A DNA stretch of 23,232 nt from positions 1-23,232 of the IMG/VR virus record IMGVR_UViG_3300046010_000460; one strand, given 5' to 3'. A program made the position numbers and the translations under genes. Positions within the stretch are counted from its first letter, which is position 1; each line of letters opens with the position of its first letter. This stretch comes from a virus. This document shows, piece by piece, positions 5,910 to 13,919 of this stretch. The notes beneath the pieces were generated by a model. The model was not told the origin of the DNA. It did not search any database and was given only the letters and a program-made list of their open reading frames with translations.

Positions 5910-5924
5910 GGGCCTGCTAGGCCC
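5910..5924 (-). terminator. Short GC-rich hairpin after the last late gene
   Basis: GGGCCT (5910-5915) and AGGCCC (5919-5924) form a perfect six-pair stem with a three-base loop, nine bases after the stop of the last - strand gene. No U-run follows directly, so it may pause polymerase or protect the 3' end ahead of the larger terminator. Confidence 0.45.
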
Positions 5925-5933
5925 CTTAAATAG

Positions 5934-6149
5934 TTATTCGTTTGAGCCTGGACCGTAGTCCTTTGAGTTCTTGTTAGCCCACTTAGCAACAGGTGCAGCC
6001 AATGCACCAATTACTACAGCATATTGCGGAGCCATATCAGTAAGCAGGGCGATACCCATTGTTACAGCAGCCGCTAGTACGGCTAAAGCATAATCCTTAA
6101 TTGCCTTTACTTCTTTTGGACCAATAAACTTATCTACTAAGTGCTTCAC
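5934..6149 (-). CDS. Putative holin (two membrane segments)
   Basis: This 71-residue protein has a charged start (MKHLVDKFIGPKEVKAIKDY), a hydrophobic stretch at about 21-38 (YALAVLAAAVTMGIALL) and a second at 43-58 (YAVVIGALAAPVAKWA), then a polar tail. Size, two segments and position directly after the endolysin gene fit a holin that permeabilises the inner membrane at the end of infection. No sequence family is recognised, so the call rests on topology and context. The GTG start overlaps the endolysin stop by four bases, and GGAG lies five bases upstream. It is the last gene of the late operon. Confidence 0.65.
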   Translation of the reverse strand: MKHLVDKFIGPKEVKAIKDYALAVLAAAVTMGIALLTDMAPQYAVVIGALAAPVAKWANKNSKDYGPGSNE

Positions 6150-6619
6150 TTGTTCTCCTTTTTTGGTAGTGGTTTAAACTTAAGAGCAAAATTTCTTGCA
6201 GCATCTGCAGTTTTAAAAACCGTTTTCTTCTTTACAATCAACCACGGAAACCATGGTGACGTATCATTCCCACAGTCATCTTTAATGGAAATATGTAAGT
6301 GGCTATTGTGTTTGTTAGAGCCAGTGTACGCATGGTCTGCATCTTGCTTTGTCCAGATACGTCCTTTAAAAATTAAATACTTAACTCTGTTATCGCTTTG
6401 TAGTTTTTCAAATGCCTCTGCACAATCAATGCCAAATACTGGGTCATGAGTTAAGTCAACTGCATAGCCCGTGTTATGGTCTGAGTTAGGATTCTGTTTT
6501 AGGTGGGCAGCAGAAGGTAGAAGACCATCTGATGCTTTCTTGCGCTTCGGCTTTAACGCCGTCGCTTGACGGAGAACAGCAATTGCAGCAGGTGTGGCTT
6601 TCTTGGCAACAGGTTTCAT
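6146..6619 (-). CDS. Endolysin, M15/LAS-type peptidase
   Basis: This 157-residue protein has the LAS metallopeptidase signature SDHNTGYAVD at 46-55 (zinc ligands H48 and D55) and HLHI at 107-110 (third ligand H109). Such enzymes cut peptide bonds in peptidoglycan (D-Ala-D-Ala carboxypeptidase or L,D-endopeptidase type) and release progeny. A lysine-rich stretch precedes the domain (residues 5-30) and a basic tail follows (VKKKTVFKTADAARNFALKF), which may bind the wall. No signal peptide is seen, so export through the holin is expected. No separate amidase or glycosidase domain is present. The gene sits between two small membrane proteins, the classic lysis-cassette setting. Confidence 0.85.
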   Translation of the reverse strand: MKPVAKKATPAAIAVLRQATALKPKRKKASDGLLPSAAHLKQNPNSDHNTGYAVDLTHDPVFGIDCAEAFEKLQSDNRVKYLIFKGRIWTKQDADHAYTGSNKHNSHLHISIKDDCGNDTSPWFPWLIVKKKTVFKTADAARNFALKFKPLPKKENK

Positions 6620-6625
6620 TGTTAC

Positions 6626-6829
6626 TCATTTCTTTACCATTTGGATTACTAATTCATGTAGCATTTCTACCTTATGCTCCAGTCTTGTGACGGAATCTTT
6701 TAGACTTGAACCAGAATTGGGCTTAAGTTCATACAAGTAATGCTTAACCAACCATCGAACAGATGCAGCAAAGGCAGAAGCAATTGCTATGATAGATACA
6801 ATGAGGCCAGCCCAGTTAGAAGGTGTCAT
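6626..6829 (-). CDS. Small membrane protein with coiled coil, possible second holin
   Basis: This 67-residue protein has one hydrophobic segment at about 6-30 (WAGLIVSIIAIASAFAAS), a short basic and aromatic stretch, and a C-terminal amphipathic helix (SVTRLEHKVEMLHELVIQM) with heptad-like Leu, Val and Met spacing. The layout, one membrane helix plus a coiled coil, resembles XhlA-type holin partners. It could equally be an antiholin or a spanin-like accessory. It lies directly upstream of the endolysin gene in the late transcript, with a six-base gap. The ATG start is weakly supported (GGA nearby). Confidence 0.55.
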   Translation of the reverse strand: MTPSNWAGLIVSIIAIASAFAASVRWLVKHYLYELKPNSGSSLKDSVTRLEHKVEMLHELVIQMVKK

Positions 6830-6837
6830 GATGATTC

Positions 6838-8823
6838 CTATAAGGTTCTAATAGCGACAACAAGGGTTCCACCAAATCCTGAAAACCTTTTGTCTGTAGG
6901 TGTGCGGTTAATGAATTGTATTTCTTCAATCAGACCAATGTACGATTCACCAGTTCTGAAATCTTCTACTCTAATTGAGTCTCCAACATTTTCAAGGGCT
7001 TCAAGGTCAGAGAGTTTGTCATAAGCAGAACCTTCATAGCCAATAGTTACACCAAACTTATCTGTTTCATTGTCATAACAGTAAAGTGGATACTGAATAA
7101 GCCGTTGACGTGGGACTGCTGGCAAAGCCTTTAACTGATAGCCGTTAAATACTGGTCCTTTACTAGCATCTGTTGAAAACCTAGTAAATGTAAACTTAAA
7201 TGACATGAACTCTTGCGAACTGTAAGGATATGAAACACCAATCTCTGACAGGATATCGCCTTCAGCAAAACTACCAATATTATAAGCCTGACCGAGTGTA
7301 TCTATAGACTGAATTGAAACACCACCAAAACCATTATTCATTCGTATCTTTAATAGTTTAAATACTTTTGCTTCTAGTGTGCTATAACGTATTTTTCCAG
7401 TTGTAATATAGCCAGATGGAACTAGTGATGATTCATTTTCAAGATATACACCACCTTCTGCAGCACTAGCATAGGCTGATGTAAAAGAAATAATATCTGT
7501 ATCACCAATAAATGCACAAGATGTTGTTGGATGAACCGTACTTCCAGTAGCATTATAGACATCGTTTGCATAGGCAAAGCGCAATGATTCTACTTCTGTA
7601 CTTAAATCAATCCTAGTCACACCTGGTTCACCATCAACAGATGTTGCACACCAAATAAATCTATCTCTTGCAGCAAAGTCATAGCATGGCTGAGTGCCTT
7701 CAATAATTAATGGACCATAGTTAATCGAACCATCTTGGTCGCTAACAATGGCTGCTCTTACACCCTTGTTTGTGCCAATCATCATGTATCCAAGGTAGTA
7801 GTAAATCCTAAACACCCATTCACCAACTGGAAGTTCAGCAGCAACTGCTGCTCCAGCACTTAAGGTTGGCATTCCACCAGTTGTTGTAAGGGTAAACTTA
7901 ATAATTGTTGACTGAATTCCATTGTATCCAGAAACATAAATTGCTGGACCAGATGCAGTAATACTTGTAAATACATGAGAACTTGCTGGATGTGTGTACA
8001 CAGGAGTTGGTAGTGTTGTTGTTCCTGGAGATGTGGATAATTCATAAACTTTATTATCAGCACACATTACAATACGTTCTTTTGTAAACTCCATAACAGC
8101 ATTAGAAATTGTAAAGTTTGCTTCATAGATTTTAGTTTCATCTGCAGTACTAGCAGAACTACCAGTTAAAGGTTTCTTATAAACTGTTAACTTTGCAGAG
8201 CCACCAGATGTAACATTTGTAACCCAGTAAGCATAGGTTCCATCATCACAAATAGCATATACAGGATACACGCCAGCACCAGCATTGTAGTCAATGTAGT
8301 GTGTTACTGTTCCATTTGCTGCAATTTTATCTACATCATACTCATCGAGAAGTAAGATACCCTTGCTAGTACTCCATTGGATAGAGCGTGAAAATTGAAA
8401 TGGTCTTCCATTAGATGCTATTGCACCTGTTGTAACATGTTCTTCTGTTGAGTCGTTAAGAAGAGTAACCTCTCCTTTAGTCCAGACATTAACACCCTTG
8501 CAGTCATTAACTCTATACGCAACAGATTCACCTGCGGATGGGTCATAGAATTTAATTCCAGTTCCATTGTGAAATGAAGATTGGCTACGTGTCCACCAAC
8601 CAGTAAGCGTCTGTTCTCCAGGCTCATTGGTTTGGTCAATTTGTTGCTTACGATATGGTGCAGTCTGACGAGTGTATGGAAACTCGTCTATTGCTGCAAG
8701 AAAAAATGGTAAGCCGTTAAGTGATATATCGTATGATTCGCCAGTTGCTGTGTAAGTTGGATTTACTGATGCATTGGATAATACATAGGGTAAACCTTCG
8801 GTAATATCATCGCCGTATGGCAT
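6838..8823 (-). CDS. Large tail protein with propeller-like central region
   Basis: This 661-residue protein is the largest in the window. The N-terminal about 95 residues include FPYTRQTAPYRKQQIDQTNE, a type of segment seen in tail proteins that contact a baseplate or tube. From about 180 to 430 it has repeated beta units (for example VYAICDDGTYAYWVTNV, SGPAIYVSGYNGI, YYLGYMMIGTNKGV, RDRFIWCATSVDGEPG) that look like propeller blades. The last 100 residues form another beta domain ending TLVVAIRTL. It is probably a structural tail or nozzle-associated protein at the distal tip. No enzymatic motif was found. AAGGAG lies six bases before the ATG. It is placed between fibre genes and the lysis cassette. 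Confidence 0.7.
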   Translation of the reverse strand: MPYGDDITEGLPYVLSNASVNPTYTATGESYDISLNGLPFFLAAIDEFPYTRQTAPYRKQQIDQTNEPGEQTLTGWWTRSQSSFHNGTGIKFYDPSAGESVAYRVNDCKGVNVWTKGEVTLLNDSTEEHVTTGAIASNGRPFQFSRSIQWSTSKGILLLDEYDVDKIAANGTVTHYIDYNAGAGVYPVYAICDDGTYAYWVTNVTSGGSAKLTVYKKPLTGSSASTADETKIYEANFTISNAVMEFTKERIVMCADNKVYELSTSPGTTTLPTPVYTHPASSHVFTSITASGPAIYVSGYNGIQSTIIKFTLTTTGGMPTLSAGAAVAAELPVGEWVFRIYYYLGYMMIGTNKGVRAAIVSDQDGSINYGPLIIEGTQPCYDFAARDRFIWCATSVDGEPGVTRIDLSTEVESLRFAYANDVYNATGSTVHPTTSCAFIGDTDIISFTSAYASAAEGGVYLENESSLVPSGYITTGKIRYSTLEAKVFKLLKIRMNNGFGGVSIQSIDTLGQAYNIGSFAEGDILSEIGVSYPYSSQEFMSFKFTFTRFSTDASKGPVFNGYQLKALPAVPRQRLIQYPLYCYDNETDKFGVTIGYEGSAYDKLSDLEALENVGDSIRVEDFRTGESYIGLIEEIQFINRTPTDKRFSGFGGTLVVAIRTL

Positions 8824-8836
8824 TTGTTCTCCTTAG

Positions 8837-9652
8837 TTAAACTGCTGCATAACGAATAATTACAATGCCTGAACCACCATTGCCAGGTAATCCAACTACA
8901 AGATTTGCAGCGTATGCACCGTTGCCACCATTTCCAGTATTAGCAGCACCAGAAGTGCCATTACCACTGCCAGTACCTGTACCACCTTTAGCAATTTGAG
9001 CAGGTGCGCTTGAATCCCACCAACCTGTATAAGTTGTAAGTCCAGCACCGCCAGTACTTCCAGATGCAGCGGCTGCTGAACCACCGCCACCACCACCAAA
9101 TCCACTAACGCTAGAATTAGCGCCATCATTACCTTGACCTGCAGTTCCAGCAGCATAGGCGTATGTCGTTGTAAGACTGCCGATAATACCTTTTTCGGAA
9201 CCACCACCACCAGAACCACCAACTGTTGCAGCAGCATCACCAGTTGCACCATAGCCACCGCCTAGTGCACTAGCAACAGGAATTGGAGAACCTACTCCTC
9301 CAGAAGGAAGAATGAAAAGTGAACTAGTACCACCATTACCACCATTATTAACAGTACCACCAACACCTACTGTAACGTCAAGAGTAGTAGATGAGTATGT
9401 TCCATTAAGAACTCCACCACCACCGCCAGCACCAGTTGCTGTGAATTGACCATTGTTATACATACCACCTGTTGTTGTTCCGCCAGAACCACCACCAGCA
9501 ACTAGTAAATATTCAAGAGTTGTTGAACCTCTAGTTACAGTAAAAGTTCCACTAGATGTAAACTTATGATAGGTGTATCCACCTTGAGTATAGATAGTAC
9601 CGCCAGTTGCATTAAAACCACTGTATGCAGTAATGAGTGGAATAAGAGACAT
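8837..9652 (-). CDS. Glycine-rich tail fibre/adhesin protein
   Basis: This 271-residue protein has the layout of glycine-rich phage adhesins. A beta start (GFNATGGTIYTQGGYTYHKF) leads to a strand with LEYLLVAGGG, a core of Gly runs separated by short Ser, Thr, Ala or Asn segments, and the terminal motif GGSGIVIIRY. Glycine runs like these form polyglycine-II sandwiches in the T-even-like receptor-binding protein gp38, so a receptor-contact role is plausible. ATG at 9652 is chosen over an upstream in-frame start at 9679 because it overlaps the stop of the preceding gene (TAATG). It resembles the protein at 12694-13596, which suggests duplication or a shared fold. Confidence 0.75.
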   Translation of the reverse strand: MSLIPLITAYSGFNATGGTIYTQGGYTYHKFTSSGTFTVTRGSTTLEYLLVAGGGSGGTTTGGMYNNGQFTATGAGGGGGVLNGTYSSTTLDVTVGVGGTVNNGGNGGTSSLFILPSGGVGSPIPVASALGGGYGATGDAAATVGGSGGGGSEKGIIGSLTTTYAYAAGTAGQGNDGANSSVSGFGGGGGGSAAAASGSTGGAGLTTYTGWWDSSAPAQIAKGGTGTGSGNGTSGAANTGNGGNGAYAANLVVGLPGNGGSGIVIIRYAAV

Positions 9653-10503
9653 TAAGCAATATCTCCAACAACTGTCCAAGTATTTGCCGCAGTCTTAATA
9701 CAACTGCCTGCTGAATATCTAGTGCGAGTCTTTGGTGTAGCAGATGTAGCACCAGCAGAAGTAATTGTAGTAGTTCCAGAAGTAACTGCAGATACTGTTA
9801 CTTGTCCTGTTCCAATTTGCTGGAAGTTAATAACAGTTCCAGTTGGAAATGCAACAGAAGCATCAGTTGGAATCTTCAATGCAACGGCTGAAGAATTGTT
9901 TAAAGTAACCAACTTATTAGCATCTGTTAATACAACTGTATATGTAGTAGTAGTATCAGCAGTAAAACCAATGGTTGCTACTGGTGTTGTAAGAGTCTTG
10001 TTAGTCAATGTCTGTGTTCCAGTTAGGGTAACAACACTAGTTGATACACCCCACTTAACTCCCAATGTTGCTGCTGAATCTGCAACTAGGTACTGGTCGT
10101 TTGTTCCTACGGCTAGGTTATCAATTACACCATCAGCAGAGGCAACAAGAACATCTCCCTTTGCTGAAACCACAGATGCAGGACTTGATGTATTAAAATA
10201 ATTTAAATCGTCAGCAGTTAAAACATGCTTAACTTTTGCACCAGTTATATGTGATATAGCAGATGTTCCAGAACGTCCTCTAGTAATTGTAAAGTTATCA
10301 ACAGAACGTGCTGTAACAAATACAATTTCTTCATTAATGGTATCTGGGTCAATTACTACAGTAAACTGGTCTCCGTCTGCAAAGCCAGAACCTTGAATCA
10401 GTGTTGCTCCGCCACCACTAAAAACAGTCATGGTTGTTGCTGAGTTTGAAATATCAGAAGCCAAAGTTGTTTCTGTGCTGATGCTGCTATATTTGCGTGC
10501 CAT
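9652..10503 (-). CDS. Tail fibre-type protein with LTGTQTLTNKTL motif
   Basis: This 283-residue, Thr/Ser-rich beta protein begins MARKYSSISTETTLASDI and has an early domain (about 20-95) of short strands including EEIVFVTARSVDNFTITRG. It then carries LTGTQTLTNKTLTTPV at about 159-174, a motif common in phage tail fibres, followed by a beta-helix-like segment and a compact end (TRYSAGSCIKTAANTWTVVG). It most likely forms a trimeric fibre or fibre adaptor. The N-terminal segment may be the virion attachment domain. AAGGAA precedes the ATG. The stop overlaps the next start, so it is probably made together with the glycine-rich adhesin. Confidence 0.7.
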   Translation of the reverse strand: MARKYSSISTETTLASDISNSATTMTVFSGGGATLIQGSGFADGDQFTVVIDPDTINEEIVFVTARSVDNFTITRGRSGTSAISHITGAKVKHVLTADDLNYFNTSSPASVVSAKGDVLVASADGVIDNLAVGTNDQYLVADSAATLGVKWGVSTSVVTLTGTQTLTNKTLTTPVATIGFTADTTTTYTVVLTDANKLVTLNNSSAVALKIPTDASVAFPTGTVINFQQIGTGQVTVSAVTSGTTTITSAGATSATPKTRTRYSAGSCIKTAANTWTVVGDIA

Positions 10504-10511
10504 GTTTTTCC

Positions 10512-11414
10512 TTAGCGGTTGTAGTGAAGTTTAATTGGGAACTTACCAGAAAGTTTTGCTGCTTCATCTGCCAGTCTTTGATTGTAAATTGCATAGACAT
10601 ATTTAGAAGCAGACATTCCTGCATTAGATGGCAGTTTAGTGTCAGCATTATCTGACTCTGCACTTGTAAGATTGATTCGTCCAGCGTCTAAGAATGATAG
10701 TAATCTCCAAGATGCACCCATGGTAATAACATCACGGGCTGATTCTGGAAGTCCAGATACATCTGAGAACTCATCATTGTTAGAAGTTAGTTGATTAGGT
10801 TCTGCTGTGTACCATACTTGGACTGTGCGACCTGGTGTAATGCTGTCATAAATTGAGATACTGTTATTAGAATTAAATGAAGTTGAGTTAGCCATTGGGT
10901 CTACTCGCCAACGGCGAACTGGCATCCATTCTTCTGATGGTCCAACAGTTTGCCATGAAACCGCAAGAATACTTTCGGCATCATCTGGCAAAGAGTATGT
11001 ATTTTTTGCTGGATTAAAAGTAAATGTTGTAGATGAAATTGCCCATAGTCTTGGAAATACGGATAAAATTGTGTCGTTAATTGCTCGCTTGATTGTATTA
11101 CGTGGGAATGTTGGACTAAGTGTTACCTGTGCGGACTGAGCATGTGAGGTTGGAACTGTGTTCTGATAACCTCTACCAAAGCCAGGGGCTACACGCATAG
11201 TGTTGTTATTCTTATCAAAGGAATCTATCCAAAATAATTCGTCATCAATTTCAATGACTCCCTTTGCAAGGTTGGATGATGAGCCAACCTGAATGTCAAC
11301 TCCAGTACTTGAGATGCCACCAGTATTTGCTAAGTATGTGATTCGGTCTTGTCGCATTGTGTAGCCAGCAAGACTACTGCGTACCTCATCTACCATATCA
11401 TTTAATGTAGCCAT
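10512..11414 (-). CDS. Virion structural protein, possible adaptor/connector
   Basis: This 300-residue protein begins MATLNDMVDEVRSSLAGY and alternates helix and beta segments. The central part has FPRNTIKRAINDTI and a hydrophobic and Pro stretch (YSLPDDAESILAVSW, then EWMPVRRWRVD). The end is helical (YAIYNQRLADEAAKLSGKFP). A similar order, a helix with a basic pair followed by Leu-Pro-Asp and a beta domain, is seen in connector or neck proteins of phages with short tails, but the match is only by pattern and I cannot name the family. It lies between a glycosyltransferase and a fibre gene in the late operon. A fibre-attachment protein is an alternative. Confidence 0.55.
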   Translation of the reverse strand: MATLNDMVDEVRSSLAGYTMRQDRITYLANTGGISSTGVDIQVGSSSNLAKGVIEIDDELFWIDSFDKNNNTMRVAPGFGRGYQNTVPTSHAQSAQVTLSPTFPRNTIKRAINDTILSVFPRLWAISSTTFTFNPAKNTYSLPDDAESILAVSWQTVGPSEEWMPVRRWRVDPMANSTSFNSNNSISIYDSITPGRTVQVWYTAEPNQLTSNNDEFSDVSGLPESARDVITMGASWRLLSFLDAGRINLTSAESDNADTKLPSNAGMSASKYVYAIYNQRLADEAAKLSGKFPIKLHYNR

Positions 11415-11416
11415 TT

Positions 11417-12469
11417 TTACCTTTCATACCATCCGTTATCCCATAGGGTAAGTAACCGACTAAAGTACTTTTCGTACTGTAGAGCGATTACATCAAGTGA
11501 GTAGAGGGAAACTGCTCGCTTGTGTATTGCTACTGGGTCTAGTGTTTTTACATCCTCTACTGCTTGGCAGAACTCAGAGAATGTGCGACATCTATATCCA
11601 GTAAGACCATTGATATTAGTTTCAGTGAAAGCACCCCAGTCAGTTGTGATTGTAGGTGTTCCACAAGTTTGTGCTTCGATTACCACATTGCCAAAGGGTT
11701 CAATGTATTGAGTAGGGGCAAAGGTTGCTATAGCACCACCCATAAGTTTGGCCCGTTCTTCTGGACCAACTGCTCCAACATACTCACCATAGCCATCAAA
11801 CTCACCAGGACCAGCAACTATTAATCGCTTACCTAATGCTTCGCATACTTGCTGAGCAATTCTGTAGCCTTTACGGTCAATTAATCTACCAATAAACAGA
11901 TAGTAATCGTCTTTCTTTTTCTGTAAAGGAAACATTTCAGGCTCAAGATAACCATTAATTACACAATCAAAAAAGTTGCCATCTACCGTAGTAGGATTCT
12001 TGAACATTGCATAGATGCTGTGCATCCAAGCATAAGACTCAAAAACTTTATACTTGCTAAATACTCCACCATAACCAATACCAAACTCAACTGTAATGTG
12101 GTTAGGATAAGCATCTGCAATTGGCTTCTGAATACTTCCGCCAATAACGCAGATAAAATCTTTTTGTTCCAAGCGTTTGCCTAGTTCTACAATCACATTG
12201 GCGTTAAATATCTGCCAGTGAGGTAGACTTGCGTCAAAAGGCACTTCCGTATAGTGCTTTCCTTGAATAGAATCAAGTCTTTGCTGTTCTGTTATACAGG
12301 TTACTAACTCATCTACTGGTGCTTCATTCTGTTCACCAGCATAAAGATAGACTGTATGACCCAGCGACTTCATCATTACACAGAAGCGCCTTACCTTTTC
12401 GGTATAGGCGCAGTTAATATATTCTTTTGTAGTCTGCGTATGAGGCAAACTTATAACGTGAAACCTCAT
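11417..12469 (-). CDS. GT-B fold glycosyltransferase (GT4-like)
   Basis: This 350-residue protein starts MRFHVISLPHTQTTKEY, which fits an N-terminal Rossmann domain. The C-terminal donor-binding domain has GRLIDRKG at 194-201 and the E-x7-E motif EPFGNVVIE at 257-265, followed by AQTCGTP. These are hallmarks of family 4 retaining transferases, which move sugars from nucleotide-sugar donors. ATG at 12469 is preferred, since GGGGG lies just upstream; a longer frame would use TTG at 12508. The gene sits among fibre genes, so the likely target is a virion protein, though host glycans cannot be excluded. No signal peptide or membrane helix is seen. Confidence 0.85.
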   Translation of the reverse strand: MRFHVISLPHTQTTKEYINCAYTEKVRRFCVMMKSLGHTVYLYAGEQNEAPVDELVTCITEQQRLDSIQGKHYTEVPFDASLPHWQIFNANVIVELGKRLEQKDFICVIGGSIQKPIADAYPNHITVEFGIGYGGVFSKYKVFESYAWMHSIYAMFKNPTTVDGNFFDCVINGYLEPEMFPLQKKKDDYYLFIGRLIDRKGYRIAQQVCEALGKRLIVAGPGEFDGYGEYVGAVGPEERAKLMGGAIATFAPTQYIEPFGNVVIEAQTCGTPTITTDWGAFTETNINGLTGYRCRTFSEFCQAVEDVKTLDPVAIHKRAVSLYSLDVIALQYEKYFSRLLTLWDNGWYER

Positions 12470-12485
12470 CTGTCCCCCTATGAGT

Positions 12486-12677
12486 TTATTCTGTTGTTTG
12501 TTCCTCAACTACTGGTGGGACAAAGTTTTCCCCATCCCAAGTCCAGCCAATATAGGCTGGTTTTTCTGGAGTGTATTCAATTAATACACAGTTCAAATCT
12601 TTTTCTGACTGTTCTTTATTGTCTGTAACAATTACATTTTGTACAGACATTCCAGACATCATTGCAAATGTAGCCAT
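12486..12677 (-). CDS. Small conserved phage protein with IGWTWDG motif
   Basis: This 63-residue acidic protein begins MATFAMMSGMSVQNVIVTDN and contains IGWTWDGENFVPP near its end. The short sequence I-G-W-T-x-D-G-x-N-F recurs in small proteins next to fibre genes in many phages, and they are probably structural or chaperone-like, though the function is not established. The gene lies between the glycosyltransferase and a glycine-rich fibre gene, and its stop is 16 bases before the transferase start. The product could be a fibre-assembly factor. Confidence 0.6.
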   Translation of the reverse strand: MATFAMMSGMSVQNVIVTDNKEQSEKDLNCVLIEYTPEKPAYIGWTWDGENFVPPVVEEQTTE

Positions 12678-12693
12678 ATTATTCTCCTAAAAA

Positions 12694-13596
12694 TTAGTAG
12701 TAAAGAAGGATGCAACCGCCGCCACCAGCAGCGCCAGTATTTGCTGCTGCTGCGCTATTTCCTGAACCGCCAGCACCACCGCCGCCTGAGCCACCTGCTC
12801 CGCCCACGTTTGCGCCACCTGGAGAGCCTGCACCTACTGCACCACCACCGCCACCCCCGCCTCTATTAAGAGCGGCAACAGTTCCACCAGCGCCACCAAA
12901 ACCAGAACCGCCTGGACCAGCAGTACGTGCAGCGTTAATAGACCCACCGCCACCACCACCTACAAAACCATTACCGCCGCGTCCACCGTCAATGGTACTT
13001 TGTCCAGACCCACCACCGCCACCACCAGACATTCCATCTCCACCAGCCTGACGACCATCAGTTGCAGCACTAGCACCACCAGCAGCAGAGTAAGCGCTTC
13101 TGAGAACTCCACTGGATGCGGTCGTAGCAAAATTTTGACCAAGGTATGGCTGCGAACCATCAGAACTACCAGAAGATGCTGTTCCACCACCAGCACCTGC
13201 TCCTGCACCGCCATTAGTTCCAGTCAAAGCAGAACCTGCTGTGCTAGTAGTACGACTACCAGCGCCGCCGCCTGCTAACAGCATTCCATATTGAGTTGTG
13301 CCACCATTACCACCGTCAGCAGTATTACCACCAGCAGCACCACCTGCACCGATAACACAAGTTGAAAATGCTGGAGTCCATCCCATTGTTACACCACCAG
13401 CGCCACCACCGCCAGTTCTAGAAGAAGCGGTTGCGCTTTCAGTACCAGCAGAACCACCGCCACCACCTACAACAATTGCCCATACCCAAGTAATTCCAGA
13501 TGGGATTGTTACTGATGTACCTGATGTAATAGTTTGTTGAAGTTTAAGTCCGTATGGAGCGCCAACTGGTCGCTCAGGAAAAGTATTAACTGACAT
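12694..13596 (-). CDS. Second glycine-rich tail fibre/adhesin protein
   Basis: This 300-residue protein has an N-terminal beta segment (MSVNTFPERPVGAPYGLKLQ, then TITSGTSVTIPSGITWVWAIVVGGGGG) followed by about 240 residues dominated by Gly, Ala and Ser, with runs of up to eight Gly, and a hydrophobic end (GGCILLYY). The plan is the same as in the protein at 8837-9652, but the detailed sequence differs. Polyglycine sandwiches in phage adhesins use such runs to support variable loops, so it may carry the host-binding loops. The ATG overlaps the preceding stop (TAATG). The + strand of this gene gives long proline-rich open frames that are artefacts. Confidence 0.75.
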   Translation of the reverse strand: MSVNTFPERPVGAPYGLKLQQTITSGTSVTIPSGITWVWAIVVGGGGGSAGTESATASSRTGGGGAGGVTMGWTPAFSTCVIGAGGAAGGNTADGGNGGTTQYGMLLAGGGAGSRTTSTAGSALTGTNGGAGAGAGGGTASSGSSDGSQPYLGQNFATTASSGVLRSAYSAAGGASAATDGRQAGGDGMSGGGGGGSGQSTIDGGRGGNGFVGGGGGGSINAARTAGPGGSGFGGAGGTVAALNRGGGGGGGAVGAGSPGGANVGGAGGSGGGGAGGSGNSAAAANTGAAGGGGCILLYY

Positions 13597-13901
13597 TATG
13601 AAATCTCCACTCCACTGATATGGAAGTTAACTGTAGTCGCTGATGCTCCACCTTGAATTGTTTGAGCAGCACTAATTACTTGCTTTAGGTCAATAACAAC
13701 AATTGAGTCAGCGGCAATGGCAACCAAATCGGCAAGTTTTGTACCATTAAGTGCTAGGTCAAAAGTTGCTGCAGTTGTTGCTGTATTAGTAACCACAATG
13801 TTAGTTACTACTGCAGTAGTTGACGCTGGGACTGTATAAAGAGTTGTAGTCAGCGTTGTTGTTGCTGCTCCTCGGAAGAGGGCCTTAGTCGTTGTAGCCA
13901 T
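13596..13901 (-). CDS. Small beta-structured, Thr/Ala-rich virion protein
   Basis: This 101-residue protein is rich in Thr, Ala and Val, with alternating strands (LYTVPASTTAVVTNIVVTNT, then ATFDLALNGTKLA and DSIVVIDLKQVI). The pattern resembles an Ig-like or jelly-roll domain that decorates fibres, as seen in small proteins next to collagen-like fibres of other phages. No family is named with certainty. It stands directly after the collagen-like fibre gene and before the glycine-rich fibre gene, with GAAAGGTA upstream. The stop overlaps the next start. A fibre-tip or fibre-capping role is a guess from position. Confidence 0.6.
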   Translation of the reverse strand: MATTTKALFRGAATTTLTTTLYTVPASTTAVVTNIVVTNTATTAATFDLALNGTKLADLVAIAADSIVVIDLKQVISAAQTIQGGASATTVNFHISGVEIS

Positions 13902-13919
13902 TAGTTACTACCTTTCATA

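Noticed and set aside
9722-10201. + strand frame of 159 codons opposite the fibre gene
   Set aside because: It is Val/Thr-rich only because it mirrors the Thr/Val/Ala codons of the real - strand fibre gene. It has no ribosome site and lies against the direction of the operon.
12710-13540. Long proline- and serine-rich frames on the + strand opposite the glycine-rich gene
   Set aside because: They are the reverse complement of glycine codon runs, which give proline or serine/threonine without stops. No ribosome site or family supports them.
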